Shown here one piece after another: positions 53,601 through 56,600 of a stretch of 64,000 nucleotides of DNA. Source of the stretch: Forficula auricularia (lineage: Eukaryota; Arthropoda; Insecta; Dermaptera; Forficulidae). Numbering within the stretch: the first letter of the stretch is position 1; each line of letters begins with the position of its first letter. The stretch lies in contig JALMQS010000187.1 of the NCBI GenBank assembly GCA_024734495.1, positions 11,337,300 through 11,401,299 on the forward strand, in the 5' to 3' direction. Made by a program: the position numbers and the translations under genes. A model generated the notes under the pieces. That model saw nothing but the letters and a program-made list of their open reading frames with translations. It did not search any database and was not told the DNA's origin.

Positions 53601-56600
53601 GGATTTATCCTTTATCAACGGTTAAAAAGAGTTTACCAACCGTCATACAACTGGCTCTTAGAGGCACAAGTCCTCGGAGGCTAGGTCCTCCAAACATCAA
53701 TACAATCTAGCTACATTACATTAACAAACATCAATACAAATTAATTACAACAATTTAACAAATAATAAACAAGTACAAAAAGTTTGGGCGCCAGATAGTT
53801 AGCCTAATATGCTATCAACGTTATTTAGAAGAAATCAGGCCTAAAAATATATTAGATTGTACTAACCTGTTGACTAAAACTAGCTGGGTCATCTGTGAGA
53901 GGGCTGGTCGAAAAATTAACCTTCACTTCTCGATTCCTAATTCACAATTTAATCGAATATATATTTTGTACATATTTACACTGAAAAATAGTTAAATTAA
54001 TATTATCATTAATTCAGAATAACATATCAAATGGAATTTTAATTAGAAACAATTGAACGAAAGTAAATAAACATTAAATTAAAATAAACAAAATAAATTA
54101 ACCCTATAATTATTAACAATATATTGAAAAATATTATTTAAAATTATTATGAGAGAATACAAGGTATTAATTAAATATTATTGTAGTTAAATATTATCAA
54201 GTTTTACCTACCTATGTATAACTATTATAAAATATAGGATCAGACAAGAGAAAATTGACTTTAGATGCGAGAACGAAAAATGATGAGATATATTGATATA
54301 AATAAACAAATGCGCAACAATGCATTGTTTTTCTATTATTGGCAACTTTTGAAAAATTCAATTTAAAAAATTATACCTACCTCTAAATTTATTCTTCAAA
54401 TTCTTGTTTGCTAGTTTTTTTAAATAAATAAATAATTAAGTTCACTATATCAAGGTTTCCTACGACTGAGTACTTTATAAATCCTGAAATTTTAAAGGAA
54501 CACCTTTTGTTTATATTGTATGGAAATTAAATAGATAGATTTTGGTAAACTTATTCTTTGAAAAGATTTTGTTTTTGCCAAGAGTACCTTAATTGTTTTG
54601 ATTCATAAATAGAAATCAATTAGGTTGTTTTCTGCTTGATACAACTGAATATAGGTACAAATTTAGAACCTATCAGAAAGGGGGACAAGAGGGCCAGCTG
54701 ACCCGGGCTTCACAATTTTAATGGGCTCAGAATAACTGAATTTATTAATTCTGAATGTCGCAAAGCTTCTGTGAAATAAATAAATGTTATAATTTCATTA
54801 AAAAAACAAAAAAAATAAATAAACAATTATTTTTATTTTCTTATCCAGAGTTTTATTTTAAATTTCGAAGGCCCTAAAAAATATTAGTTGCCCCGGGTCT
54901 TGCATTTTCTCTGAAAGGTCCTGTCTATAATATATATGCCCTTGGCTAGCAAGAAGGTCGCCGAAGGCGGGCCTTGCAGCTAGTTTTGTTAATAAAGTGA
55001 TAATTTGAGTTTATCACACAGTGTTTCTATAATCATAAGTTTTCTTCTTGGTATCGATTATCCGTGTATGTACCTACAATTAGCAAAACTACAATGTTTT
55101 GTTGGCATTGTGGTTATTGAGTGGATATTGATGAGACAGTTCAGAAAAAGAAGAAGATAATTTATATTATCTTGTTATTCATAAACCGACGTTTCAGAGG
55201 CTATTCTCTCCTTCTTCAGGATTTTGAAAAGTCAGTGAAGGAAATCCAATGCGACATTCCAATATATATTGTTACTGCCACTGAAAGAGGAGACAGATGA
55301 GATTGTCGCATTGGATTTCCTACAGTGACTTTTCAAAACATTGAAGAAGGAGGGAATAGCCTCTGAAACGTCGGTTTGTGAATGACAAAATAGTATAAAT
55401 TATCTTCTCCTTTTTTCTGGACTGTCTCATCAATATTTACTCAATTTCACTTATCAGTCCGTCTCCAAAAATCACTTCAATCTTATTGTGATTATTTAAA
55501 AAAAAATTCAGTTAACATGCCACGATAACGTTCAGAATTCACTGTAACGGCCTCTTCTCACATCTCGAAAGAGTAAAAGATAAAGTCAAAATCCTGACCA
55601 GCGACGTTAAGACAATTGTCCGCCATAAGTGGGGTCTTAATAGCAAAACAGTCGGCTTGTACTGGAAGAGCCTCTTTCTTCCGACCGCCACTTACGGAGC
55701 TGTCGTTATCGCGACAAATGATTCGCAACGGGCACAGGCCAACAGCGTTATGGATTCTATTGATCGCGCCATCCTATATGGTGTGACAAGAGTATGCAGA
55801 ACGGTATCCACAGCAGCGATTCGAGTCTTGGCAGGTGCTGCACCACTTCGTTTAGAAATGTTAAAGTCAGCCGCGAGATATAAAATTCAGAAAAATTTAA
55901 GTGTAACGGTAGGACAATACGAGTTCATACAACATGAACGCGTGGAAGACTACCGTATAAACCACGAGTATTCAAAATTGGACAGCGAAATAGGTAGACT
56001 GTGGCAGGAAGAGTGGGCACAAGGTGCCACCGGGCGCCTGACAAAACGTTTCTTCCCGCGAGTCATGTACGGAAACATGCCCAAGTGGTATAATCCCGAC
56101 ATGCACACACTATTCATCCTCAGCGGGTACGGGTCAATAAACGGCACGTTATTCGAGAGAGGAGCCGTGGACAATGCAAACTGTCCTGAATGCAACTTCA
56201 TTGAGGAAACGGTAGAGCACGTTCTTTTCGAATGCCCGCTCTACACGAACTTCAGATACCAGGAGCTGATTGAAGGTGACCTAACAAGTGACCTCCAATC
56301 ACTAATCAAAACCGAAGAGCTATTCTTCAAGCTCAGAAAATTCGCAGGGCAAGCTTTCGTTCACCGGAATGAAAGAATTCGACTCGGCGCATGGACCCTG
56401 GAAGAACTTGAGAACGCGGGTATAGATTGGAGACAGACAGCGCTAAATACAGTGCCCCTTGCTCCGCCCTCTTTGCTCCCTCTTTTCTCTCTACCCCTAG
56501 ACAATACGAGCGGTCTGACTTAATCAGACCGACGAGGGACCCTGGGAATAATGCTTCATTCCTTTGTCCCTCAAAGCATGTTAGAAACTTAAGAAGTAGT

